From a candidate division NC10 bacterium SPGG6 (GTDB taxonomy: Bacteria; Methylomirabilota; Methylomirabilia; Methylomirabilales; CSP1-5), in the NCBI GenBank assembly GCA_001643535.1, contig LXTG01000014.1, positions 1-23,236 of the forward strand: DNA of 23,236 bases, given 5' to 3'. The stretch's first letter is position 1, and every line of letters starts with the position of its first letter. This document shows positions 15,623 through 22,938 of the stretch, piece after piece. The notes beneath the pieces are model-generated. The model was not told the DNA's origin. It did no database searches and worked only from the letters and a program-made list of their open reading frames with translations. A program made the position numbers and the translations under genes.

Positions 15623-16320
15623 GTTGTCTGCCGAATGACCTCATTATTGCCATCGACGGTCCAGTCGCCGCAGGGAAGACCACCGCCGCCCGGCTGCTGG
15701 CCCAACGACTAGGCTATTGCCACATCGAAAGTGGGGCGATGTACCGCGCACTTGCCTGGAAGGCGCTGAAGCATAAGGTGGATCTCTCGAATCCGTCAAC
15801 CCTGGTAAGTCTGCTTGCTCAGACCGAGCTGAAGCTACGATCCACATCCGAAGGATTCCGCGTCGTCGTGGATGGCGAAGATGTCACCGATGTGCTCCGT
15901 TCGCCCAAGACCCAGGCTGCTGCCTCTATCCTCTCTGTCCATCCGGACGTCCGAAAGGAACTGGTACAGAGGCAACGGGAACTGGGGGCTCAGGGAGGCG
16001 TGGTGATGGATGGTCGTGATATCGGAACAGTGGTCTTCCCCCGCGCAGCGGTGAAATTTTACCTAACTGCCTCCTTGGACGAGCGGGGAGGTCGGCGCTA
16101 CCGGGAATCTCCGCAAGAGCTGGGGACCCTCGAGCGGACCTTGGAGGAGGTGGAGAGCCGGGATCGTCGGGACATGGAGCGGGCAGCCTCCCCATTGAAG
16201 CCGGCTCCCGACGCCATCTTCATCGACACCACCCATTTGGACCCGGAAGGAGTCGTCAGACAGATGGAGGAACATATCCATCGGAAATTTAAGGACCGAC
16301 ATGATTTTTCTCTTGCGTAA
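15619..16320 (+). CDS. cmk: Cytidylate kinase
   Basis: Cmk phosphorylates CMP and dCMP with ATP. The 233-residue product begins at an ATG overlapping the aroA stop by four bases. It shows the IAIDGPVAAGKTTAARLLA P-loop (GPVAAGKT at 14-21), the HIESGAMYRALAWKAL block that binds CMP, an NMP-binding insert typical of bacterial Cmk, and VVMDGRDIGTVVFP, followed by the Arg-rich lid region. The frame is open well upstream, but those codons overlap aroA out of frame and are not coding. The aroA-cmk-plsC-rpsA order is widespread. Confidence 0.97.
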   Translation: MSCLPNDLIIAIDGPVAAGKTTAARLLAQRLGYCHIESGAMYRALAWKALKHKVDLSNPSTLVSLLAQTELKLRSTSEGFRVVVDGEDVTDVLRSPKTQAAASILSVHPDVRKELVQRQRELGAQGGVVMDGRDIGTVVFPRAAVKFYLTASLDERGGRRYRESPQELGTLERTLEEVESRDRRDMERAASPLKPAPDAIFIDTTHLDPEGVVRQMEEHIHRKFKDRHDFSLA

Positions 16321-16376
16321 GCCCTGGAAACCAGCTAATATCAGAGACTTTGAGGGACGCCGAGAGGTCTTCTTGC

Positions 16377-17003
16377 ATGGGGTATCGGTTCCTCCAAATT
16401 GTCCTCCCGCTCATCATGCCGATTTTTCGGTTCCGGGTAGTGGGGCGAGAGGAGATTCCTACCACGGAGGGCGTGATCCTGGCGGCCAATCATGTGAGTT
16501 ATGTCGACCCCCTGTTTATTGGCGCGGCCATAGTGGAACGCCAACTTCACTTCATAGCGAAGGCCGATCTCTTCCGGTTCCCCCTTTTTGGGGCCCTATT
16601 GCGATGGCTCCATGTTGTCCCTGTCCGTAAGGGCCAGGGGGATTATGCGGCGATTAGGCAGTCTCTGCGCCTCCTTAAGAAGGGAGAGATCCTCGTGCTA
16701 TTCCCCGAAGGGACGCGGGGGGATGGAGTGACCCTGCAGAAGGCAGAGGAGGGGATCGGACTTCTGGCAGCACGGTCCGGTTGTCCGGTCGTGCCTGTAT
16801 ACGTCGAAGGGACCGGCAAGGTGTTACCACGAGGTAAACGGATCCCTCGGGTTCACCCTGTCACGATCTATTTCGGTCACCCGTTGCGGTTGGGGGGCGA
16901 GACCCCCCACAGGGAAACCCGGCGTGGCTACCGACGCCTGAGTGAAGAAATCATGAAAGGAATTGCGGACTTGGAGGCCAAGACGCATTCTCCGCGGTCG
17001 TAA
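16377..17003 (+). CDS. plsC: 1-acyl-sn-glycerol-3-phosphate acyltransferase
   Basis: PlsC acylates lysophosphatidic acid at position 2 to make phosphatidic acid at the inner membrane. The 208-residue protein has an N-terminal hydrophobic helix (FLQIVLPLIMPIF), the catalytic H-x4-D motif in NHVSYVD (His39, Asp44), the GALLRWLHVVPVRKG block, and the glycerol-phosphate-binding LFPEGTRG (109-115). ATG 16377, ten bases after a GAGAGG ribosome-binding site, is preferred to an upstream TTG at 16350. It lies between cmk and rpsA, as in many bacteria. Confidence 0.94.
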   Translation: MGYRFLQIVLPLIMPIFRFRVVGREEIPTTEGVILAANHVSYVDPLFIGAAIVERQLHFIAKADLFRFPLFGALLRWLHVVPVRKGQGDYAAIRQSLRLLKKGEILVLFPEGTRGDGVTLQKAEEGIGLLAARSGCPVVPVYVEGTGKVLPRGKRIPRVHPVTIYFGHPLRLGGETPHRETRRGYRRLSEEIMKGIADLEAKTHSPRS

Positions 17004-17048
17004 GCGCTTGTTCGTACACAAATTCTTTACCAGGAGGTATACCCAGGA

Positions 17049-18725
17049 ATGGACATGACGGGGAGGCCGGGTGGCAGTCCAGAGACAGAAGGGGATCGGA
17101 ATTTGCCGGGCGGACTAGAGCAGCAGGAATCGACTCTCACTATGCAGGAAATCTATGACCAAACCTTCAAGGATATTCTAGAGGGAGAGATCGTAAAGGG
17201 GAAGGTCCTAGATATCGGAACCGATTCCATTATGATTGACATTGGCTACAAGTCGGAAGGAACCATCCCCGTCAGGGAGTTTCTGAACGCCCAAGGGCAG
17301 CTGCCGATCCAGGTAGGCGATGTCGTGGAGGTCTACCTTGAATCCAAAGAAGACAGCGAGGGGATCATCGTCCTGAGCCGAGAAAAAGCGGAGAAGATCA
17401 AGGTCTGGGACGAGATCAGCAAAGTCTATGAGAAGGGTGGCATGGTCCACGGGACCATTGTTGGGAAGACAAAGGGGGGACTGATCGTGGACATCGGGGT
17501 CCGGGCATTCCTCCCTGGTTCCCAAGTAGACCTCCGCCCTGTACGAGATCTCGACAGAGTGATCGGCAAGACGTTTCCCATGAAGATTATTAAACTGAAC
17601 CAGCGACGGGGCAACATCGTCCTCTCTCGGAGGGAGCTCCTTGAGGATGAGCGGAAGGGGCTCAAAGAAAAGACTCTCGCCACCCTAGAAGAAGGGAAGG
17701 TCCTGAAAGGGAAGATCAAGAACCTCACCGAATACGGGGCCTTCATCGATCTCGGTGGCCTCGACGGCTTGCTGCACATCACCGACATGTCCTGGGGGCG
17801 GATCGGACATCCCTCGGAACTTTTTACAGTGGGAGACGAGGTTGAGGTGGTAGTCCTCAAGTTCGACCGACAGACGGAGCGGGTTTCTCTCGGTTACAAA
17901 CAGCGTCTCTCGGACCCGTGGAAAACCGTGACGGAGAAGTTCGAGCCGGGGGACAAGGTGAAAGGAAAGGTGGTCTCGATCACCGATTACGGGGCCTTCG
18001 TCGAGCTCGAGCCTGGGGCCGAAGGTCTCGTCCACATCTCGGAGATGTCCTGGACCCAACGGATCAAGCATCCCTCCAAGGTAGTGACCGTCGGAGATGT
18101 GGTGGAAGTCGTGGTCCTAGACATTGACCAGTCGGCCCGGCGGATCTCGCTCGGGATGAAGCAAGTGGAACCCAATCCGTGGGAGGCCTTGGAGCAGCGA
18201 TACCCCGCGGGAACCCGTGTCGAAGGCACGATCCGAAACCTCGTGGACTTCGGTGCCTTCGTGGAACTGGAAGATGGGATCGACGGACTCATCCACATCT
18301 CCGACATGTCCTGGACCAAACGGGTCAAGCATCCTTCAGAGATCTTGAAAAAGGGGGATCATGTGGAGACCATCGTGCTCCATGTGGACAGATCAGCCCG
18401 CCGGATCTCTCTGGGACTGAAGCAGACGCAGCCCGATCCCTGGAAGACCATCGTGCCAGAGAGATACCGGGTCGGGATGGATGTCACGGGGAGGGTAGTC
18501 CGGATCACCGACTTCGGAGCCTTCGTGGAGCTTCCTGACGACGTTGAGGGATTGCTCCACGTTTCTGAACTGTCCGAGGGGCGGGTGAACAAGCCGGAGG
18601 ACGTCATTAAAGTGGGAGAGGAATTGACGCTCAAGATTATTAAACTGGATACGGATGATCGCAAATTGGGCCTAAGTCTTAGGGCGTATAAGGAAGCCGC
18701 CGGGGAGCAGGGAGAAGGGGGGTAA
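17049..18725 (+). CDS. rpsA: 30S ribosomal protein S1 (six S1 domains)
   Basis: S1 binds mRNA leaders at the 30S platform and unfolds them for initiation. The 558-residue product has six OB-fold S1 domains at about residues 46-112, 131-194, 217-285, 302-372, 388-458 and 476-546. The last four carry the GAFVEL...GLVHISEMSW pattern and the first two are more divergent, as expected for the ribosome-anchoring part. The N-terminus has an extra 30 or so Gly- and Glu-rich residues. An AGGAGGT ribosome-binding site ten bases upstream supports ATG 17049; ATG 17055 is an alternative. It follows plsC with a 45-bp gap and is followed at once by sppA. Confidence 0.97.
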   Translation: MDMTGRPGGSPETEGDRNLPGGLEQQESTLTMQEIYDQTFKDILEGEIVKGKVLDIGTDSIMIDIGYKSEGTIPVREFLNAQGQLPIQVGDVVEVYLESKEDSEGIIVLSREKAEKIKVWDEISKVYEKGGMVHGTIVGKTKGGLIVDIGVRAFLPGSQVDLRPVRDLDRVIGKTFPMKIIKLNQRRGNIVLSRRELLEDERKGLKEKTLATLEEGKVLKGKIKNLTEYGAFIDLGGLDGLLHITDMSWGRIGHPSELFTVGDEVEVVVLKFDRQTERVSLGYKQRLSDPWKTVTEKFEPGDKVKGKVVSITDYGAFVELEPGAEGLVHISEMSWTQRIKHPSKVVTVGDVVEVVVLDIDQSARRISLGMKQVEPNPWEALEQRYPAGTRVEGTIRNLVDFGAFVELEDGIDGLIHISDMSWTKRVKHPSEILKKGDHVETIVLHVDRSARRISLGLKQTQPDPWKTIVPERYRVGMDVTGRVVRITDFGAFVELPDDVEGLLHVSELSEGRVNKPEDVIKVGEELTLKIIKLDTDDRKLGLSLRAYKEAAGEQGEGG

Positions 18726-18728
18726 CCC

Positions 18729-19631
18729 ATGCGTGCGGAGGGTAAACGCTCTTTCTTGCGTGCCGTCATCGTCGTAGGCGCGATTGGACTCTTCTTCTTT
18801 CTCCTGATCTTCGGAATGGCCTTCTGGCTTGGCAACCGGGACCAGTTCGGGGGTCCGAAGGTGGCCCTGCTTGAGGTGAACGGATTGATCAGCGAGTCGG
18901 ATGGGATTATCAAGCAAATCCAACATCATATCGAGAATCCCACTGTCCAGGCCTTCGTCATCCGCATTAACAGCCCAGGAGGAGGGGTCGCGGCCTCTCA
19001 GGAGATCTATGAGGAGATTAGAAAGATCCGCCAGATCCATGACAAGCCAGTGGTGGCCTCCCTCTCTACGGTCGGTGCCTCGGGGGGCTACTATATCGCC
19101 GCGGCTGCGAACAAAATCGTGGCCAATCCCGGAAGCATTACCGGGAGTATTGGGGTGATCCTGCAAATTCCCAACCTCTCGGATTTACTGCGAAAGGTGG
19201 GAATTCGATCGGTGGTCATCAAAAGCGGGCCGTACAAGGACATGGCCTCAGCGACCCGGGACTTAACGCCTCAGGAGCGACAGTTGCTGCAACAGCTGAT
19301 CGATGACATTCACGACCAGTTCATCCAGGCGGTGGTGGAAGGGCGTGGCCTTTCCCGGGACCAGGTCGAGAGGGTAGCGGACGGTCGGATCCTGAGCGGC
19401 CGCCAGGCCCTGGAGTTGGGATTGGTGGATCAGCTGGGAAACCTCCAGGATGCCATTGAGACCGCAGCCAAAATGGGTGGCATCCCGGGGAAGCCACAGA
19501 TCGTACAGGTAAAGGAACGCGAGTTTTCCCTTCTCCGGTATTTGCTGGGCAATGCTGCCACGGCGTGGCAACAGAAACTACTGGGAAGGGAGGGGACTCA
19601 ATTCTCCGTCGATTACCTGTGGCACTGGTAA
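18729..19631 (+). CDS. sppA: Signal peptide peptidase SppA (short type)
   Basis: SppA is a membrane-bound serine/lysine protease of the ClpP/crotonase fold that digests cleaved signal peptides. The 300-residue protein is the single-domain form. An N-terminal transmembrane anchor spans about 11-34, the VIRINSPGGGVAASQEIYEE block follows, then the nucleophile Ser118 in GASGGYYIA, GSITGSIGV, and the base Lys170 in KSGPYKDMAS. GRILSGRQALELGLVDQLG closes the domain. It starts three bases after the rpsA stop and precedes the HU/IHF gene. Confidence 0.96.
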   Translation: MRAEGKRSFLRAVIVVGAIGLFFFLLIFGMAFWLGNRDQFGGPKVALLEVNGLISESDGIIKQIQHHIENPTVQAFVIRINSPGGGVAASQEIYEEIRKIRQIHDKPVVASLSTVGASGGYYIAAAANKIVANPGSITGSIGVILQIPNLSDLLRKVGIRSVVIKSGPYKDMASATRDLTPQERQLLQQLIDDIHDQFIQAVVEGRGLSRDQVERVADGRILSGRQALELGLVDQLGNLQDAIETAAKMGGIPGKPQIVQVKEREFSLLRYLLGNAATAWQQKLLGREGTQFSVDYLWHW

Positions 19632-19657
19632 AACCCGGTCTTTAAAGGAGGGGGACA

Positions 19658-19939
19658 ATGACCAAAGCAGATCTCGTGGAGAAGATCGCTGCGACGGTCA
19701 ATCTGACAAAAAAGGAGACCGAGGTCGTCATCGATACCATCTTCGACGGTATCGCCAAGGCATTGGCAGCCAGCCATGACGGCAAGGTTGAACTTCGAGG
19801 CTTCGGGAGCTTCCGGATTCGCCAGCGCGGGGCCCGCCAGGGTCGGAACCCCCAGACCGGCGCGACGGTGAGCGTCCCGGCCAAGAAAGTTCCCTACTTT
19901 AAGCCGGGAAAGGAGCTGAAGGCCCTCATCGACAGGTAG
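19658..19939 (+). CDS. HU/IHF-family DNA-bending protein (IHF beta-like)
   Basis: This 93-residue nucleoid protein binds and bends DNA as a dimer. It starts MTKADLVEKIAA and contains the family signature GFGSFRIRQRGARQGRNPQTG with the minor-groove-intercalating RNPQTG proline, ending in VPYFKPGKELKALI. Position after rpsA-sppA matches the ihfB locus of Proteobacteria, but HU and IHF cannot be separated reliably by eye. A perfect AAAGGAGGGGGA ribosome-binding site precedes the ATG. Confidence 0.95.
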   Translation: MTKADLVEKIAATVNLTKKETEVVIDTIFDGIAKALAASHDGKVELRGFGSFRIRQRGARQGRNPQTGATVSVPAKKVPYFKPGKELKALIDR

Positions 19940-19944
19940 CCCCC

Positions 19945-21006
19945 TTGTCTCGCGAGAACCCCATCCCGGCTCAGACCTGTCCGATCGGCCATCAGTTCAT
20001 GGGGACCTTTACGCGCCCTCGGACCAAGGAGGTTCAATCCCTTCGTTTCATCGAGGGGAGCACCGCAGAGCTCCAAGAGCTCTTCGGGGTTCCGCTGCCC
20101 ACCTTTCCGGAAGATCCCGAGTCTGCTGGAGACCAGCCGGTTTTCCTCGTCCAACTTCACCCCGGTTTGCAACCCGCCTTTCTGAACTTTCTCGTAGCGA
20201 CTTCGCGTTCCCTCACGGAGAGAGTGGGGGAGGCGCGCGAGTTTCAACAGACGGAGCAGAACTATTTCCAACTGTTGTTGCAGATCACCACGAATATTAT
20301 CAAGAATGAGCGGCGGTCTGGACTGCTCAATCTCTTTTGGTTGGCCCATTCCAAAGAGGTTGCAACTGCGGTGCAGGAGTACTTCAATCGAGAAGGCGTC
20401 CCGACTCATGTCAAGTACCAGATACACCCGCTGGTCCGCGGTTTTTATCGGCTCCTGCATCGATCGACCTGGCAACATTTTTCCAGCAGTGCCCCGCAGA
20501 CACTGGAGTACAATCTTGGGCTTCCATTTAACCACCGCCTGATCGAGAGTCTGTTCGAAGATCAACTGCCGTTCACGGAGGTGGACCTGTCCCGCTTACA
20601 CCTAGAGGCGGTGTTGGTCCCTCAAAACCGGAGATTTCGTCTTAGCAGGGAAGAATACAGAGAACTACGGAATATCCTTGGAGACCGGATTCGCCATGGC
20701 TTAGCCAAACACGAGCACACGCTGACCGATTTGATCAAGGCCCATCTCCCCAGCCTGAATCCTTCCACGTATGGTCAGGAGGGTTCCCAACTGAAGATGG
20801 TGTTTCATCCAAGTATTGTAACCTATCTTTTCACCGACTACGACGAAACCCTGCGGCGACTCAGCGCCTCCTCTGCGCTCAAGGCGGGCGGGAGCGCCGG
20901 GGTGGATGGCACTATCTCCTCCAAGACTACCTGGACCTCATCCAGGCGGTCCGCCGTTCTGAAGTCATCCACCGGTTCCGGAGCAACATTACCCTCATCC
21001 CTCTAG
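19945..21006 (+). CDS. N-terminal part of a frameshifted adenylate cyclase gene (unknown domain)
   Basis: The frame opens at TTG 19945, five bases after the HU/IHF stop, with no clear ribosome-binding site; ATG 19999 is an alternative. The first 319 or so residues read as real protein: a CPIGHQF segment, a long helical stretch (FQQTEQNYFQLLLQITTNII, with ERRSGLLNLFWLAHSKEVAT after it) and a middle rich in aromatic and basic residues. I do not recognise the domain. After about 20901 the translation becomes Ser/Thr-rich low-complexity sequence, while the adjacent frame takes up credible protein leading into the cyclase domain at 21009. The 35-residue tail ending at 21006 is therefore probably an artefact of a -1 shift. 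The intact gene would run 19945-21797 and encode about 617 residues. Confidence 0.7.
   Translation: MSRENPIPAQTCPIGHQFMGTFTRPRTKEVQSLRFIEGSTAELQELFGVPLPTFPEDPESAGDQPVFLVQLHPGLQPAFLNFLVATSRSLTERVGEAREFQQTEQNYFQLLLQITTNIIKNERRSGLLNLFWLAHSKEVATAVQEYFNREGVPTHVKYQIHPLVRGFYRLLHRSTWQHFSSSAPQTLEYNLGLPFNHRLIESLFEDQLPFTEVDLSRLHLEAVLVPQNRRFRLSREEYRELRNILGDRIRHGLAKHEHTLTDLIKAHLPSLNPSTYGQEGSQLKMVFHPSIVTYLFTDYDETLRRLSASSALKAGGSAGVDGTISSKTTWTSSRRSAVLKSSTGSGATLPSSL
20883..20912 (+). other. Frameshift region joining the two cyclase reading frames
   Basis: Upstream coding is in the frame of 19945 and downstream coding in the frame of 21009, a -1 change. The G-rich run holds GCC GGG GTG; rereading one G at 20901 gives GCC GGG GGT GGA TGG, which continues as WHYLLQDYLDLIQAVRRSE into the cyclase. 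One missing G in the GGGG run would explain it, whether as an assembly error or a true mutation. A programmed -1 slip is possible, but no classical slippery heptamer is present. Confidence 0.7.
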
Positions 21007-21008
21007 GA

Positions 21009-21797
21009 ATGGATGACATTCAGATCAAGGACTACGTTGCCGAGGGACGCCTGTTCCAGTTCTTCGAATCCACAGAGGTCGTCAATAGTGCGCGAAAGGT
21101 GACAATCCTCTTTGCAGACCTTCGGGGTTTTACCGCTGCTTCGGAGGGGGGAATTTCCGAGGGAGAACTGACGCGATCCCTGTATACCGCCTTCGACCCT
21201 ATAGCCGACATCGTCAAACGGTTCAAGGGAAAGATCGATAAATTCACCGGCGATGGGGTAATGATCACGTTTGGGAGTACCCAGGTCAGTCCTGAGGATG
21301 AGATAAACGCCCTTCGAACTGCTGTTTCTATCCAGGGGGTGATCAAGGACCTGCAAAGGCAGGGGAGAATGCCTTACCGAATGGGAATCGGTCTTCATAC
21401 GGGTCGTGCCCAAATCGGTCGCTTCCTCCCCGATGAAAAATCGGTGGATATCACGGTGATCGGTCGCCATGTCAATATCGCGAGTCGCGTCACAAGCTCC
21501 GGAACCCGCCCCTGGGAACCAGAGGACGAAACTACAACCCGGCGTGGAGATACCGATCAGGGTGTTTGGATTGATCGGGACGGGATCCTCTATAATTGGG
21601 GGATCGCGGCTACTCCGGAACACGTGGAGGCGCTCCGGCGCAGCATCCCTTGGGAGGTCGAGGAAGGGGACAGCGGCGTTCGATATACGTGCTTCGATTC
21701 CGCGCTCCAAAAAAAGATCTTGATTGAGTATGTGGGGGATGCTAAGTTGAGAGGGGTCGAGCGAGCACAGCCCATCTACCGGGTAGTTGTCCCTTGA
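21009..21797 (+). CDS. Class III adenylate/guanylate cyclase domain (C-terminal part of frameshifted gene)
   Basis: Class III cyclases make cAMP or cGMP from a homodimer of CYCc domains. Numbering from ATG 21009, all catalytic marks are visible. The metal aspartates are Asp37 (LFADLRGFT) and Asp82 (FTGDGVMITFG), the purine-selecting Lys78 sits four residues before Asp82, Thr149 occupies the second selector position (ITVIG), and Asn156 and Arg160 are in HVNIASR. Lys with Asp or Thr at the selector sites suggests cAMP. After Arg160 comes an unusual insert of about 50 residues before the closing YVGDAKLRGVERAQPIYRVV. Coding begins upstream of 21009 in the same frame (RSEVIHRFRSNITLIPLG), so this ATG is probably internal to a longer protein that includes the 19945 segment. 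Confidence 0.88.
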   Translation: MDDIQIKDYVAEGRLFQFFESTEVVNSARKVTILFADLRGFTAASEGGISEGELTRSLYTAFDPIADIVKRFKGKIDKFTGDGVMITFGSTQVSPEDEINALRTAVSIQGVIKDLQRQGRMPYRMGIGLHTGRAQIGRFLPDEKSVDITVIGRHVNIASRVTSSGTRPWEPEDETTTRRGDTDQGVWIDRDGILYNWGIAATPEHVEALRRSIPWEVEEGDSGVRYTCFDSALQKKILIEYVGDAKLRGVERAQPIYRVVVP

Positions 21798-21821
21798 CGA
21801 TCCGCGAAAGCCGATGATACG

Positions 21822-22307
21822 ATGACAGTCACCTTGTGGGCACCGTGGAGGATGCAGTACATCGTGGGACCGAAGTCCAACGGATGCATCCTGTGCGAGA
21901 AGGCAAAGGGGGATGAAGACACGAAGAACTTGATTCTGGCCAGAGGGCCCCTTACCTACGTCCTCATGAACATTTATCCGTACAATAGCGGCCACCTCAT
22001 GATCGCCCCGTATCGCCACCTGAAGTCCCTAGAGAAGCTCTCCCCTGACGAAACGGCGGAGATGATAGCCTGGGCATCCAAGAGCGAGCGGATCCTCCGG
22101 GAGGCCTTTCACGCTGAGGGCTTCAACATCGGCGTAAATGTGGGAAAAGTGGCCGGGGCGGGGATTGATGACCACCTGCATATGCATGTGGTTCCCCGGT
22201 GGAATGGAGATACGAACTTCATGCCGGTCCTGGGCGAGACCAAGGTGATTCCGGAGTACCTGGAAGAGACGTACGCCAAACTCTTGCCCTATTATCAGGC
22301 TGCCTGA
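21822..22307 (+). CDS. HIT-family nucleotide hydrolase/phosphorylase (Ap4A-type)
   Basis: The 161-residue protein has the histidine triad HLHMHVVPRW (His118, His120, His122), where the central histidine forms the nucleotidyl intermediate. An N-terminal WAPWRMQYI with GCILCEKA follows, the Cys-x2-Cys (22, 25) of the Ap4A-phosphorylase-like HIT branch that often binds zinc. VLMNIYPYNSGHLMIAPYRH and NIGVNVGKVAGAGIDDHLH are standard HIT blocks. Natural substrates are probably dinucleoside polyphosphates or nucleoside phosphoramidates, though which cannot be read. It starts 24 bases after the cyclase stop, without a strong ribosome-binding site, and may share its transcript. Confidence 0.92.
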   Translation: MTVTLWAPWRMQYIVGPKSNGCILCEKAKGDEDTKNLILARGPLTYVLMNIYPYNSGHLMIAPYRHLKSLEKLSPDETAEMIAWASKSERILREAFHAEGFNIGVNVGKVAGAGIDDHLHMHVVPRWNGDTNFMPVLGETKVIPEYLEETYAKLLPYYQAA

Positions 22308-22325
22308 GCCAAAGGGAGAACGGCA

Positions 22326-22811
22326 ATGTTAGTCCAGATGACAGTCCGGGGCATCGCCCTTGATCCGATCACCAACATGCCTATTATCATTCTGAAGGAC
22401 TCGGAGGAGAAACGGGCTCTCCCTATCTGGGTCGGAATCTTTGAGGCAAACGCCATCGCCCTTGAATTGGAAAAAATCGCCACGCCGCGGCCCATGACGC
22501 ACGACCTAATTAAAAATATTCTCGACGGCCTCGGGGCCACGGTCCAGCAGATCGTGGTGAATGACCTTAAAGAGAACACTTTTTTCGCCGTTATCGAAGT
22601 GAATTACAACGGCAACATGCTCAATATCGACGCGCGACCGTCCGATGCCATCGCCTTGGCCTTGAGAGTCAATGCCCCGATTTTTGTCACGGACAAGGTG
22701 GTAAGTAAGGCCAAGACCATGGACATCGCCGAGGACAAGGAGGAGACCGATCGCTGGAAGGAGTGGCTTGAGAATCTCAAGCCCGAGGACTTCGGCAAGT
22801 ACAAAATGTAG
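22326..22811 (+). CDS. Bifunctional nuclease-family protein (DUF151/BFN)
   Basis: The 161-residue product matches the DUF151 family: MTVRGIALDPITNMPIIILKD, then LPIWVGIFEANAIALELE, the TPRPMTHDLIKNIL motif, FFAVIEVNYNG, and DARPSDAIALALRVNAPIFV. Some plant and bacterial members have reported nuclease activity on RNA and DNA, but the bacterial role is poorly defined. An AGGGAGAA ribosome-binding site precedes the ATG, 18 bases after the HIT gene, and a terminator-like hairpin follows. Thermotoga-type structures show a trimer; nothing here predicts the substrate. Confidence 0.93.
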   Translation: MLVQMTVRGIALDPITNMPIIILKDSEEKRALPIWVGIFEANAIALELEKIATPRPMTHDLIKNILDGLGATVQQIVVNDLKENTFFAVIEVNYNGNMLNIDARPSDAIALALRVNAPIFVTDKVVSKAKTMDIAEDKEETDRWKEWLENLKPEDFGKYKM

Positions 22812-22827
22812 CCGCTAACCACTCCGA

Positions 22828-22873
22828 CGCCCTCTCAGGCGGAGCACGGCCCAAGGGGGCGTTTTGCTTTTTA
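22828..22873 (+). terminator. Probable rho-independent terminator after the DUF151 gene
   Basis: ACGCCC (22828-22833) pairs with GGGCGT (22858-22863) around a GC-rich interior that may fold further, and is followed by TTTTGCTTTTT. The T-rich tail and position 17 bases past the stop support termination of the sppA-to-DUF151 transcript. Confidence 0.65.
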
Positions 22874-22938
22874 GAGCCAAGCAAGATTCAGGCGTAGCCT
22901 GCGAAGGTGCCATCACAAAGAAAAAGAGGGTTGTCCTA

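Noticed and set aside
16350..16376. TTG 16350 as the plsC start
   Set aside because: ATG 16377 has a GAGAGG site upstream and gives the usual short hydrophobic N-terminus; the nine extra residues are charged.
20883..20912. Classical programmed -1 frameshift signal
   Set aside because: No X-XXY-YYZ heptamer or obvious downstream pseudoknot was found; a missing G in GGGG is simpler, so only a frameshift of unknown cause is claimed.
21003..22019. A 338-codon - strand frame opposite the cyclase and HIT genes
   Set aside because: Both sense genes have clear catalytic motifs; the antisense product shows none.
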